Source: Apium graveolens
Lineage: Eukaryota > Streptophyta > Magnoliopsida > Apiales > Apiaceae
Direction of reading: 5' to 3'
DNA length: 64,000 bases
Assembly: GCF_009905375.1 (NCBI RefSeq)
Contig: NC_133650.1
Span: 65,413,669-65,477,668 of the forward strand
Every line of letters begins with the position of its first letter. The first letter of the stretch is position 1. The notes under the pieces are model-generated. The model saw nothing but the letters and a program-made list of their open reading frames with translations, did not search any database and was not told the DNA's origin. The position numbers and the translations under genes were made by a program. Positions 1 through 11,600 of this stretch are shown here, piece after piece.

Positions 1-497
1 CTTAAGGATATCAGTACTTATGTTATCAGGAGATAATCATCAGAAGATAGATATCAGAACTTAAGTGCTGAAGGACGATCAGATAAGGACAGTAGCTGAT
101 TAAAGGAAAGAAGATCAAGATAAACATAAGAAGAGATATGCATGAAGAAGGAATTCTGTAAAGAATGGAATACTTGGAAGAAAAGATATCTGATTGATAT
201 ATTTTAGGAAGCAGAATTATATTCCATATCAATTAGCGATTATCTTGTAACTGTGTAGTATATAAACACAGACATAGGGTTTACACTATAAGTGTTATCA
301 TTATTAGAGAAGATTATTCATTGTAACTCTAGCAGCTCTCGTGATATTTGTTCATCATTGAGAGGTAACAGTTCCATACTGTAACAGAGTTTATTGTTTC
401 AATAAAGTTTGTTTTCTGTTACTTAAGTTCTTAAAGTTCGATTTGAGTGTACTATACACTGTATTCACCCCCTCTACAGTGTGTGTGTGACCTAACA
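1..497 (+). repeat. S1 left LTR (partial, lacks its first 118 bp)
   Basis: Position 1 aligns with position 12149 of the right LTR, and both copies run 497 bp with no indel from there. The end CCTAACA is followed by the PBS. A TATA box (TATATAAA) sits at 259-266. A C-rich block (CACCCCCTC) near 464-473 matches the poly-C integrase signal known from Sireviruses. Words of the type TATCAGNACTTA recur near the start, for example at 52-62. Confidence 0.95.
259..266 (+). promoter_or_regulatory. TATA box of S1 LTR promoter
   Basis: TATATAAACAC lies about 240 bp before the LTR end. The same TATATAAACAC word occurs at the matching place in the S2 LTRs, which supports it as the core promoter of the genomic transcript. 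Confidence 0.65.
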
Positions 498-499
498 AT

Positions 500-511
500 T
501 GGTATCAGAGC
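500..511 (+). other. S1 primer binding site (initiator Met tRNA)
   Basis: TGGTATCAGAGC follows two bases after the LTR end. It is the standard plant copia PBS complementary to the 3' end of initiator-Met tRNA. Confidence 0.93.
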
Positions 512-553
512 CTATCTGTTAACATACATACAGTTAAAGATCCAAACACAATC

Positions 554-2889
554 ATGTCGGACACAGAAACTCCAACTAAGCCTACCAAAACTGAGGAACC
601 ACCAAAGACACAAATTCAGATTCGGTATGAGACCATCAGAGTTCCCATACTGAGACCATCTGAATATCCCATATGGAAGGTAAGGATGACCATGTTCCTG
701 GAAGCAACATATCCAGAATACCTTGATAGAATCAAGGAAGGCCCTCACAAACCAACCAAGCTCGCTGTTGCAGTTGCAGGTGAAGCAGCAAAGACCGTAC
801 CAAAGGAGAAGAGTGATTATACTGCTGAAGACATAGCATCAATTGCTAAGGATGCTAAGGTACGACACTTACTGCATAGTGCCATTGATAATGTAATGTC
901 AAACAGGGTAATCAACTGCAAGACTGCTAAGGAGATATGGGATGCTCTGGAAACAAGGTGTCAGGGAACTGACATAATTAAGAAGAATAGGAAGACGATA
1001 CTCACTCAAGAGTATGAACACTTTGACTCAAAGACTAATGAGTCATTGAATGATTTATATGATAGATTTGTCAAACTTTTGAATGATTTGTCATTGGTTG
1101 ATAAAGAGTATTATCTTGAATATTCAAACCTTAAGTTCCTGCTAGCTCTTCCTGAATGCTGGGATTTGAAGGCAACGACAATAAGAGACAACTAAAATAT
1201 TGATGAAACAACTCTTGACAAAATCTATGGAATGCTCAAGAGTCATGAGCTGGAAATGGAACAAAGAAGCAAGAGGAAAGGAGGAAAGTCAAGGACAGTT
1301 GCTCTTAAGGCTGAAGAAGAATTCTCCAAAGCAGCTTCCTCAAAGAAAGACAAGGGTAAAGCTCTTTTCATAAAGTCTGATACTGAGTCATCAAGTTCTG
1401 AGAGTGATGATGACTCAGATTCTGAAAGCTTGCCTGAGACTGATGCTGATGAGGAGATGATGAAGCTGTGTGCTCTTATGGTGAAAGGAATCACAAAGAT
1501 TGCATACAGGAAGTTCAGGAAGGGAAAGAAGATTTCCAGGAAAGGCATAAGTTCTGATAAGAAGAATTTCAGAAGATCTGAAGGCAGAGGAGGAAAGTCT
1601 GACAGAGGAGATTACACCAATGTTAAATGCTATAACTGTGGTGAGAAAGGCCACATATCTCCTGATTGCAAGAAGGTAAAGGGTGACAAAGGCAAGGCTC
1701 TTGTCACAAAGCAGAAAAGCTGGACAGACACCTCAGACTCTGAAAGTGAGAAAAACTATGCTTTGATGGCAAATGCTGATAAAGAAAGTGAGGAGAGCAG
1801 TTCTGAAGCTGCTGAAACAAAGGTACCTCAGACTACTTATGCTTTTCATACTGATGATATTAATGAGTTGAGAAGATATCTTAAAACCATGTTTGTTAGT
1901 TATAGAGATCAACTTTAACATGTGAAAGATTAACTTCTGAAAATCTTGCATTTAAGAAAAGAAATGATTTCTTAGAAAAAGAGTTAGTCATGTTCCATCA
2001 AACTCAGAAGGATAGAGATGCTGCTTTTTATGTTAGAAATGAAGTGCTAAAAATAAATGAATCTCTAAAAACTGAGTTAGAAAAGGAAAGAGAGATTATC
2101 AGAACTTGGACTAACTCTGGCAAAACAACTCAAAATTTGCTAAGTAGTGGAAACTGGAAAGAGGGCTTAGGTTATGGAGAAGATAAGAATGATAAAGGAA
2201 CTGAAGAAATTAAGTCTGTTGATAAGCAAAAGCCAAAGTTAAAACTTGTTAAGTTTGTGACTGTAAAGTCTGAAAATGAAAAATCAGAAGTTACAAAGAA
2301 ATTAACTTCTGACAAACTAAAACAGGAAAAGACAACTGAAGTGAACATAGGCTTAATGACGAAGAAGCAGCTTAAGCATAAGCTGAAAGATGTTAAGAAT
2401 GCAAACAAGGTAAAATCACCTAGGAAAAATAGGAATGGAAAGGAAGGTGTGAATAAAAGCAATAATTATAAACCTGTTCCTGATGTTTCTAGGAAAACAT
2501 GTCATAACTGTGGAAGTTCTAACCATCTGGCTTCTTTTTGCAGGAAGAATAAGAATATTAACTCCTTACCTTCAAAGTCAGGAGTTAAGAGTCAGTCTGT
2601 TAGATACAAACCACAAAATCCTTGTTTTCATTGTGGTAGTTTATGGCATTCCATTTATACTTGTAAAGAATATCATAGCTTGTACTATGATTATTATCAA
2701 ATAAAACCTTCTTTGAAGAAAGTTTCCATTGTTCCTTCTAGTGTAAATTCTGATTCAAAGTCTGATAGTGTAAGTTCTGATAAGAAAAATATTAACATAA
2801 ACTCTGATGCTAAATCCGCTGCAAATGTTAACAAACTTAATAAGGCCAAAGGATCCAAGCAAGTCTGGGTCCTTAAAACTAATAATTAG
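554..2889 (+). pseudogene. gag: S1 gag polyprotein, one nonsense codon and one frameshift
   Basis: Capsid/nucleocapsid protein that would form the virus-like particle. The ATG at 554 is the first after the PBS. The N-terminal 200 codons are the copia gag domain. A CCHC zinc knuckle (CYNCGEKGHISPDC) is near 1628-1671 and two more (CHNCGSSNHLASFC, CFHCGSLWHSIYTC) are near 2498-2540 and 2621-2664. Between them lie Lys/Glu-rich and Ser/Asp-rich linkers with heptad-like stretches. There is an in-frame TAA at 1193-1195, with the same frame open on both sides. A one-base loss near 1915-1918 moves the frame for 1921-2889. Gag closes at TAG 2887-2889 after WVLKTNN. The length is large for copia and typical of Sireviruses. 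Confidence 0.9.
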
Positions 2890-2907
2890 TGGTCTTTGTG
2901 ATTGCAG
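2879..2907 (+). promoter_or_regulatory. Putative 3' splice site at S1 gag/pol joint
   Basis: CTAAT, a branch-point-like word, has its A at 2882. A T-rich stretch follows and ends TTGCAG at 2902-2907, 25 nt after that A. Two in-frame stops (TAG 2887, TGA 2899) separate gag from pol. The first ATG in the pol frame lies inside the protease motif, after the catalytic Asp. S2 has the same layout with the same 25-nt spacing, and S3 a similar one with 16 nt. I infer an acceptor for a spliced pol message. No donor was identified. Confidence 0.5.
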
Positions 2908-5900
2908 GGCAACAGGAAAAATATTCTAGTTCTGGACAGTGGATGTTCAGGACATATGACTGGAAATAAGGCCCTGCTATCAGACTTTGTGGAGAAAGCT
3001 GGCCCAAGTGTTTCTTATGGAGATGGCAACATTGGAAAAACATTGGGATATGGCAATATCAATCTTGGAAATGTCATAATTAAACAAGTAGCTCTGGTCT
3101 CAGGACTTAAACACAACCTACTGAGTATAATTCAAATCTGTGACAGAGGTTATCATGTTGATTTCTTTGAAGAACACTGTGAAATTGTGAGTAAATCTAA
3201 AGGCAAAGTTGTTCTGAAAGGATACAGGCATGGTAACATTTATGAAGCTAAGCTTTCAACAAGTACTGATGGTTCTGCAATCTGTCTGATGAGTAGAGCA
3301 TCAATTGAAGAAAGCTGGAATTGGCATAAGAAACTCTCTCATTTAAATTTCAACAATATAAATGAACTGGTCAAGAAAGATCTTGTGAGAGGATTTCCAA
3401 ACACAGTATTTGCTCCTAATGGTCTTTGTGATTCATGTCAGAAAGCCAAACAAAGAAAATCTTCATTCAAGAGCAAGACTGAATCATCAATTCTTGAGCC
3501 TTATCATCTACTGCATGTTGATCTATTTGGTCCAGTAAATGTCATGTCTATTGCAAAGAAGAAGTATGCGTTGGTTATAGTGGATGAGTTCACCAGATAC
3601 ACATGGGTGTATTTCTTGCATACAAAAAGTGAAACTGCATCAATCTTGATTGATCATGTCAAACATCTGGATAAAATGGTCAAAGATTCTGTGAAAGTTT
3701 TAAGGAGTGATAATGGCACTGAGTTCAAGAATTTGATAATGGAAGAGTTCTGCAAAAGCCATGGAATAAAGCAGGAATTGTCTGCTCCTGGAACTCCACA
3801 GCAAAATGGAGTTGTTGAAAGGAAGAATAGAACTCTCATTGAAGCTGCACGTACAATGCTTGAAGAAGCAAAAATTCCAACCTATTTCTGGGCTGAAGCT
3901 GTGCAGACTGCTTGTTTTACTCAAAATGCAACACTCATTAACAAGCATGGAAAAACACCATATGAGATGGTGAAGAAAAAGAAGCCAAATCTGAAATACT
4001 TTCATGTATTTGGATGCAAGTGTTTTATTCTCAAGACTCATACTGAACAACTATCAAAGTTTGATCTAAAAGCTGATGAAGGAATCTTTGTTGGATATCC
4101 ACTTTCCACAAAAGCCTTCAGAGTCTATAATTTGAGAACAAAAGTAGTCATGGAATCTATCAATGTCTCTTTTGATGACAAGAAGATTACTGGTCTTGAA
4201 GATTTCATTGACCATGATCAGCTGAGATTTGAAAATGAAGACTCAAATTCTGATACTGAAAATCCTGAAAGTCTAAGTCCTGATACTGTAAACTCTGATG
4301 GAATAAACTCTGATGTTATTGAAACTGTGGTGGCTACGCCAAGGGAAGATGCACCGATACAGGGGGAGCATACTCAAGATCCTACCACAGCTCAAGAAAC
4401 ATCAGAACATACATCTGGCTCTTCAAATTCTGATTCGTCAAGTTCTGATAAGCCAAGTTCTGATAGTGCTGAAAATTTAAATACTGAAGACTCCAACTCA
4501 AAGAGCATAGTTTCAGGGGGAGCATCAGAAAATGAAAATGAAGATAGCATGGATCATGGGGGAGCATCCAGTTCTAGAGAAAACCTTCCATCTGCAAGGA
4601 AGTGGACAAAATCACATACACCTGATTTGATAATTGGAAATCCTGATGCAGGTGTCAGAACTAGAACAGGTACTTCAAATGAATGTCTTTACAATTCTTT
4701 TCTCTCTCAGACTGAGCCAAAGAAAGTGGAAGAAGCTCTTCAAGATGCTGATTGGGTGCAAGCAATGCAGGAAGAGTTGAATGAATTTGAAAGAAATAAA
4801 GTCTGGACCCTAGTGCCAAGAACAAAGAATAGATCTGTTGTTGGTACAAAGTGGGTATTCAGAAACAAAACTGACAGTGATGGCATAATTACAAGGAATA
4901 AGGCAAGGCTGGTTGCAAAAGGATATTCTCAACATGAGGGAATTGATTATGATGAAACATTTGCACCAGTTGCTAGGTTAGAAGCCATAAGGATATTCTT
5001 GGCTTATGCTGCTCATAAAAAGTTTACTGTTTTTCAAATGGATGTGAAAAGTGCTTTTCTCAATGGAGAATTGGAGGATGAGGTATATGTTGAACAACCT
5101 CCAGGTGTTGTAGATACCAAACATCCAGATTATGTCTACAGGCTTGATAAAGCACTTTATGGACTTAAGCAAGCTCCTAGAGCATGGTATGAGACTTTAG
5201 CTCAGTTTCTTCTGGAAAGTGGATTCAACAGAGGGACAATAGACAAAACACTGTTCTACCTCAACCATGGAAAGGACTTACTTCTGGTCCAGATTTATGT
5301 TGATGATATCATTTTTGGATCTACAAATGACAAACTTTGTAAGAAGTTTGCCAAACTAATGCAGTCAAGATATCAGATGAGTATGATGGGGGAACTTAGC
5401 TATTTTCTGGGCCTTCAAGTCAAGCAGAATGAGGAAGGCACTTTTATTTGTCAAACCAAGTACACCAGAAACTTGCTGAAGAAATTTGGAATGCAAGATT
5501 GTTCAAGTGCATCCACTCCAATGGCCACTGCAACAAAACTGGATAAGGATACCGGTAAATCAGTAGATATTACTGACTATAGAGGTATGATTGGCTCTCT
5601 ACTCTATCTAACTGCTAGTAGACCTGATATCATGTATGCTACCTGTCTTTGTGCAAGATTTCAAGCAGATCCAAGAGAACCTCATTTAACAGCTGTAAAA
5701 AGAATCTTTAAGTATCTTAAAGGAACAGCTGCTCTGGGATTATGGTATCCTAGAGAATCAGATTTTAAACTAATAGGTTACTCAGATGCAGATTTTACAG
5801 GTTGTAAAATTGACAGGAAAAGCACAAGTGGAAGCTGCCAATTTCTTGGAGGCAGATTGGTTTCTTGGTACAACAAGAAACAAAAGTCAATTTCCACATC

Positions 5901-6252
5901 AACTGCAGAAGCAGAGTATATTGCTGCAGGAAGCTGTTATGCACAGATTCTTTGGATGAAGAATCAGTTACTGGATTATGGGTTAACATATTTCAAAATC
6001 CCTATTTACTGTGATAATCAAAGTGCTATTGCTATGACAGGTAATCCAGTTCAACACTCTATGACAAAGCACATCAGCATCAGGTACCACTTCATCAGGG
6101 AACATGTGGATGAAGGTACAGTGGAATTGCATTTTGTTCCCACAGATCAACAACTAGCAGATATCTTCACAAAACCACTGTGTGAAGCTACTTTTACAAG
6201 ATTGGTAAATGAACTTGGAATGGTTTCAGGTTCTTTCTCTAAATCTGCTTAG
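2902..6252 (+). CDS. pol: S1 pol: protease, integrase, reverse transcriptase, RNase H
   Basis: About 1116 codons, uninterrupted. Residues 11-21 hold the aspartic protease motif [20 protein letters not shown] near 140 with CDSCQKAK is the integrase zinc region. The integrase triad is D in VDLFGP (about 206), D in RSDNGTEF (about 268) and E in ERKNRT (about 306). An acidic Ser/Asp-rich linker follows (about 430-610). RT runs from about 640 with [19 protein letters not shown] and the catalytic YVDDI near 799. RNase H has SDADFTG, STAEAEY and CDNQSAI (about 960-1040). The left coordinate is only the open frame after the last stop; it is a TTG, not a plant start. The polyprotein is probably reached by splicing or readthrough. 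It copies element RNA in cytoplasmic particles and integrates the cDNA. Confidence 0.95.
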   Translation: MQGNRKNILVLDSGCSGHMTGNKALLSDFVEKAGPSVSYGDGNIGKTLGYGNINLGNVIIKQVALVSGLKHNLLSIIQICDRGYHVDFFEEHCEIVSKSKGKVVLKGYRHGNIYEAKLSTSTDGSAICLMSRASIEESWNWHKKLSHLNFNNINELVKKDLVRGFPNTVFAPNGLCDSCQKAKQRKSSFKSKTESSILEPYHLLHVDLFGPVNVMSIAKKKYALVIVDEFTRYTWVYFLHTKSETASILIDHVKHLDKMVKDSVKVLRSDNGTEFKNLIMEEFCKSHGIKQELSAPGTPQQNGVVERKNRTLIEAARTMLEEAKIPTYFWAEAVQTACFTQNATLINKHGKTPYEMVKKKKPNLKYFHVFGCKCFILKTHTEQLSKFDLKADEGIFVGYPLSTKAFRVYNLRTKVVMESINVSFDDKKITGLEDFIDHDQLRFENEDSNSDTENPESLSPDTVNSDGINSDVIETVVATPREDAPIQGEHTQDPTTAQETSEHTSGSSNSDSSSSDKPSSDSAENLNTEDSNSKSIVSGGASENENEDSMDHGGASSSRENLPSARKWTKSHTPDLIIGNPDAGVRTRTGTSNECLYNSFLSQTEPKKVEEALQDADWVQAMQEELNEFERNKVWTLVPRTKNRSVVGTKWVFRNKTDSDGIITRNKARLVAKGYSQHEGIDYDETFAPVARLEAIRIFLAYAAHKKFTVFQMDVKSAFLNGELEDEVYVEQPPGVVDTKHPDYVYRLDKALYGLKQAPRAWYETLAQFLLESGFNRGTIDKTLFYLNHGKDLLLVQIYVDDIIFGSTNDKLCKKFAKLMQSRYQMSMMGELSYFLGLQVKQNEEGTFICQTKYTRNLLKKFGMQDCSSASTPMATATKLDKDTGKSVDITDYRGMIGSLLYLTASRPDIMYATCLCARFQADPREPHLTAVKRIFKYLKGTAALGLWYPRESDFKLIGYSDADFTGCKIDRKSTSGSCQFLGGRLVSWYNKKQKSISTSTAEAEYIAAGSCYAQILWMKNQLLDYGLTYFKIPIYCDNQSAIAMTGNPVQHSMTKHISIRYHFIREHVDEGTVELHFVPTDQQLADIFTKPLCEATFTRLVNELGMVSGSFSKSA

Positions 6253-7600
6253 TCTTGTTCTGTGTTATCAGACTTTATGCTCAGTATTTACAGAATTAAT
6301 CTCATTGTGTATTCTGTGCTTAATTGATAAATGTCTTTAAGTACCGACTGTTGTCTGATATATGTTTCTAAACTCTGATAAGTGATATATCTGTTCAAGT
6401 ACCTATTCAATCCTATGAGGATAACTGTGCTAGATACTGATTTAGTAGTCTTCAATAAACAAATGATCCCATGTAAGAAGTAATTATTTCAGTGGAAATC
6501 TTATGACACTAGCAAATTCTGATAATTGAGCTTAGTTAAGTTTACTTTGTATATCTTATTACTAAGTCACAAATTAGAATAATGCTACTCATCTGTTCAG
6601 TTCTGATACTAGTAAAACTGCTGAATGTACTAAGTGCTGATAAACCTCACTTATCAAAAGAAAAAGCAAAAAGATCAAAGAATAAAATCAGGTACTCCTT
6701 TGAGATCTAGAGTAAAAATGTGGAAGGGACGACCCAAGTGCATTGCTGGTATTAAGTAAATATGCATTAGAAAAGTAAAATATTTTCTTGGTGACTTTTC
6801 ACACTCTATGATTACTGGAGAAATACTCTGATAATAGCATAAATTCTGATAAACAGTCGTGACTCACTTACACTGAGAAGCCACTGTAAAATAGAATTTC
6901 AAAAGATGCATAAAATTAGCACAAAACAGTTGAGGTGGACTCAAGCATGAACTCATTCATCAGTAGGTTTCAGGACAATGACAGCTCTTTAGCAAAATTT
7001 TTAGTTATGCCTTATTTCTAAGATGTACTGAAGTGACTCAAACTTTACTCTTTGTCTGTTATTTAGCTTAATGCACACACTAATCACTCCATATGAATGA
7101 TGAAAATTACTGTGGTGGTCTATGTTATTTTAGATAAACAGTCACTGTGTCACTTTGCACAAATTTTGAGGACAAGTTCTAGTTACACGTTCTAATGATT
7201 AAGTTCTGAAGTCTATAACTCAGAACTTGTATGAGGATTTACTAAGATGGGCATTCCTTTTTCGAGTTAAGAAATTATGTTCTGATGATTGTTAAGTTCT
7301 GATATAAGTCTAAGTTCTGATATTACAGTCTAATGTTTTACTTGACTTATCTGTGAATAAAATTTGATAACAGTCTCAGTTAATAATTGAATATGTTGAA
7401 GTGGAAGATTAATAGTCACTATGGTTAGGGTTAATGGTATTTGTACCTGAACAGTCCAATGTTACTTGTTTCTTGTGCGCTTTAAACCATGTTTCCTCTT
7501 TCCAATGAATGTTATTCTTTTTCAAAGTCTAGGGAGACGATGTAGAATTAATTCTACCTGTCAGCATTCAATTTCTTTGCGTCTCCTGGCATTCTCTTGC
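6253..7600 (+). other. S1 spacer after pol, no ORF; repeated TTCTGATA words
   Basis: No supported coding frame. It is rich in the words TTCTGATA, AAGTTCTGATA (7294 and 7312) and ATCAG, i.e. the reverse complement of the LTR word TATCAGAACTT. It may act as upstream control DNA for the promoter at 7602; that is inference from position. Confidence 0.5.
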
Positions 7601-7601
7601 C

Positions 7602-7609
7602 TATATAAG
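7602..7609 (+). promoter_or_regulatory. Internal TATA box ahead of S1 small ORF
   Basis: TATATAAG stands 83 bp before the ATG of the small ORF. It is followed by a pyrimidine-rich, purine-poor leader of the kind seen in plant 5' UTRs. A matching arrangement occurs in S2 at 16948. Confidence 0.6.
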
Positions 7610-7684
7610 CAGCCACTTCACATCAGTCTTTCCATCAAATTCTTCTCACACACTTATCTTCATACTTCTTCTTTCAAAAACACA

Positions 7685-7957
7685 ATGGTCGATTACAACA
7701 TGTTTTTGAACTACCAAAACTTCAATATGGAGCTAAGCTGTGCCGATTGGCAGCAGGAATGGCATGTCACAGCCATTCCTGAGGAGATATGGGACTCTGT
7801 CCCACAGGAGGTACTGACACACCTCCTGTTCTTCTATATGGACTACCATCGCCATCTGGAGCGATTGGAGGAGGAAAGGCTGGAAGCTCTCCGCCAGCAA
7901 GAGCGAATCATCAGACTCGCCATTCTGTTTGTCGAGAGTAGGAAGAAGAAGAAATGA
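7685..7957 (+). CDS. S1 small charged ORF between pol and the additional ORF
   Basis: 90 codons, no family recognised. ATG 7685 is the first ATG after the promoter-like leader in this frame. The N-terminal half is aromatic and Trp-containing. Residues about 60-90 are strongly charged (LEEERLEALRQQERIIRLAI) and look helical or coiled coil, ending in a Lys-rich tail (SRKKKK). A similar ORF in the same place, with the same charged C-terminal pattern, occurs in S2 (17077-17438). It is intact although neighbouring gag is broken. Function unknown; an RNA- or DNA-binding accessory role would fit the basic tail but is a guess. Confidence 0.55.
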   Translation: MVDYNMFLNYQNFNMELSCADWQQEWHVTAIPEEIWDSVPQEVLTHLLFFYMDYHRHLERLEEERLEALRQQERIIRLAILFVESRKKKK

Positions 7958-8490
7958 TTTAATCTTGTCTTCTTCCTGTTTTTCTTCATCATCAGCTTTG
8001 TCAGGCTTCTTAGCTAGGACTAAGGCTGTTGATGTTCGGTTTAGAAGCTTAGGGAAAATCTTGTATAAGTATTGATGTAATTTCCATTTCATAAATGTAT
8101 TGTCTTGATACATTAATGAAAGTTGTTTTTACTTCAAGATTTTGTCTCTGAGTTAGTTTATCTTGTGTTGATAAATCCTGATTGATATTCTGATGACCAT
8201 ATAAATTTTGTTTTATATTAAGTTCTGATTCATTTTCAGCACTTACTTATCTAATTTATCTTGGTCATTTTCATGTGATGTATTTTCAGAATATTAATGA
8301 TGCAGTGAAAAATAATTCAATCAGTGATAACAGTTTAAATTTTGAATTAAAACTGTTTCTCTTGATAAATGGAACGGTTTTTCCTTGAAACTAGGCAAAT
8401 GGGTAAGTAATGATTCCTGTTTTCTCGAGCCCAGTAACTGTCCGTTATTACTACATGTCTGACAGGTGTCCAACGGTAACATTTTTGTTC
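7958..8490 (+). other. S1 spacer between small ORF and additional ORF
   Basis: No coding frame. It contains further TTCTGAT/ATTGATATTCTGAT words and AAGTTCTGATT at 8220. AT-rich. Confidence 0.45.
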
Positions 8491-8493
8491 AGA

Positions 8494-8502
8494 GTATAAG
8501 TA
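8494..8502 (+). promoter_or_regulatory. Internal TATA-like box ahead of S1 additional ORF
   Basis: GTATAAGTA is followed by a long C/T-rich leader (about 8515-8610, CTCTCTCC and TTTCTCT runs) and then the ATG at 8664. S3 has a better TATA at the same place before its homologous ORF. Confidence 0.5.
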
Positions 8503-8663
8503 CAACAGAGAGAAACTTTCTTTAATTTTTTATTTTCTTCATATTTTATCTCTCTCCTTACTTTTACTCTCTTTCTCTTTATTTCTCACGTTGGTCTTTT
8601 TTTTTCAGACAGACATTATATCAAACACCTAACAGGCATACTTGAATCTCAATTTTTTTTCAC

Positions 8664-11600
8664 ATGGCACCAAAGGATTTAATCATTGATGGAGCTAAGT
8701 TTGTCCCCAACAACTATGCTGCAGTTCTTGATCACACTGAAGCTCCATCTGAATTGCACTTTGTGCAAGATCTTCTTGCACATAGTGAGGTTGGGTATGC
8801 ATTAACACAGCCTGAATTCTTTTCAAGCCAACAAGTTCTGAGGTTTNNNNNNNNNNNNNNNNNNNNNNNNNNNNNNNNNNNNNNNNNNNNNNNNNNNNNN
8901 NNNNNNNNNNNNNNNNNNNNNNNNNNNNNNNNNNNNNNNNNNNNNNCTCCAAACACCCAAAATCCATCAACCTCAGTACCTACCTCTCATTCTACTCAAC
9001 CTACCCTCAGAACATATCTCAAATCCTATCTCTCCACTTCACAGACTGCTCAACCTTCATCTTCAGCACCTACTGTGAAATCTTCATCTTCCAAGCCAAA
9101 GAGGACAAAGAATGTTCCTCAAACATCTCAAAAGAGAAGGAGGATTGCATTGAGAGATGAATCTGATTCTGAGGAACCGGTTCCTGCTAGAGAACCTGTT
9201 GTAACTGAAGCTGAGAAAGAGATTTCTCAGAAGGATTCTGAAATTGGGGGTTCTAGGCTTTTCAAGAGGCTTAGACGAATGACAGTTCCTGAAACTCCCA
9301 AGGAATCCAAATCAACAAGGAAGTACAAGAAACAAAGGGCACAAAGGCCAGTTTCAGATGATGAAGAGGAAGCAGCTAAGGAAGGGGATCAGGAATCTCT
9401 GATCTCACAAGACAAGGAATTTGCTCCAGTCACTTCTTCTCCATCAACTCCATCTCAGGAAGCTGTATCTGACAAGGCTAACTCACCATCTGTGTCTCTT
9501 GTTGATCCAGGCACAAGTGCTGATATTGATGTTCAACACTTGGTTATGTCTGAAGTATTTCTCTTAGAAGCTCCAACAACAAATAATCCTTCCACAACAC
9601 CTGTTACTGATGCTGTTCAAACTCCAGAGTTATCAACAACACCTTCTCTGCATCAAGATGCTGATGATCAGACTTTAGGTGAGCATCAGGATATGGCTGT
9701 TGATCAGAACTTAGTATCAGATCAGCAATTAGAGGATGCTGAAGCCTCCATTGCTACTCACACTATTGTCTTATCAGAAGATACTGATTCTTTAAGTTCT
9801 GATGCTGCAAATGCTGGAGATACTGGTGATGCTGCTCCAACTGTAGATGCTGATGAAGCAGGTCCTTCAGGACATACTCCTCAACAGACTCTTCCTAAGT
9901 CTGAACTGGTAAAGAAGTTTGTTACCGGGGAAGCACCAGTACCTTGGAGTGAAACTCCTGCAGGTCAGGAGTGGACTAAGGAATGGAACTCAGTTTCATG
10001 TGTTCCAACTGAAAAACATCTTGCTGAGCACTTGACTAAAGCTGATGAAATGTTAAATTCTGATGATTTTAAAACCCAGCTTAGAGTCACTGCATTGAGT
10101 ACTAAACATCTACAAGGTCTTCATTCAACTACTCATGCAGAGCTACACAAGATTCAGGAGAACTTTATCAAACAGGAACAAGTTTGGAAAATTGATAAGA
10201 AAAAGTTCTTCCAACCTACCATTGACAGGATTGCTTATATTGAGAAAACTCAAGAAAAACAATAAGCTCAGATTGATGAAATTCTGACAAATCAAGCTTC
10301 TCAGCAATCGCAACTTACTGAAATCCAATCCTCAGTGGAATTACTTATCTCTCTTTTACTACCTGTTGATGCCAAAAAGGGGGAGAAGGTAATTAAGTCC
10401 AAATGCAAAACTAACAAGACACTGCAAGGAAAGGATGATGGAAATGATGATCAAGGATACTCTGGAATGGGTAGCGGTCATAGTCAAGATAGAAGGTTTA
10501 CATCAAGACAAGCTAGTCACAGGACAAGTTCTGATACTGGGAAAATAATAAGTTCTGCTGCTGGTAAAAGGATAAGTTCTGATGAACTTCTAGATCTTGA
10601 TGAGGAAATGTCAAGACAGTTATTTCTTCAAGAAAATCCAGGAATGGACTTGGAAAGTTTAAAGGAAGAAGAAGCCAGACTTAAATCAGAGAAAGTCACA
10701 TCTAAATCTGAAGCTTCTGGTAAAAAGTCACTTCCAAAACTCAAAGGCATTGTGATCAAAGAAAGGACACATACTGAAGCAACATTGGCTAGATCACAAC
10801 CACAGATAGATCCAAGATCCAAGGGTAAAGAAAAGGTTGGTGAACCTATCAAGGTTTATGTACCTACTGAGGATGAAGAAATTACTGATGAAAAGGATGA
10901 TCTTGCTCTGACTTCAAGAAAAGTTCTTAAAACAACCTCTGACATGGCTCAAGTTGTACAGAGTCAAGAAATTATAAGTTCTGATATTCAGAAGAAGCAA
11001 GTAACCTCTGACATAGCTCAAGTTAACTTGATATCAGAAAATAGATCAAAGACACTCCTACCAGGATTCACTAAAGCAAAATAGACTCAATCTTTGAAGA
11101 CTACTGCAAGTGGTTTTGAAGCAAGAGTAGTTACTGGAAAGGAAGCAAGAGATAAAACTGGATTGGGAAGTGCTGATGAAAGAAGAGTACACAACACTAC
11201 CAATGATCCAACTTCCTTGAGTGAACCAGGTATTGGAGCAACTCCTGAGAGATTGAATCAACTGGAATCTGTACAGATTGTTTACCATACCTACTTGAAA
11301 GAATACATCATGTTGTATTTCATGACAGATGGTAGGGTTTATCATATAAGACAAAATGCCATTCCATTGAAGTATTTTGAAGAATTGGATCATGTACTTT
11401 TCTTACTTCAAGTGGATGACAGAATAACAGGGACTGCTGCAAACTACTTAAAAGAACAGATTTAGAGACAGAAAAGGCTTTATTCTGTTAAGTCTGACAG
11501 CATATATGTTCCAAAGTACAGAGATCACAATGGTGATATTGTTGATATGAAGCCTAATACTGCACAGATCAGAACATATCTTGGTATTAAGGGACTTGAA

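Noticed and set aside
26..232. ORF in S1 LTRs, repeated at 12174-12380
   Set aside because: Reverse-strand frame in a repeat, no known family, and it runs opposite to LTR transcription.
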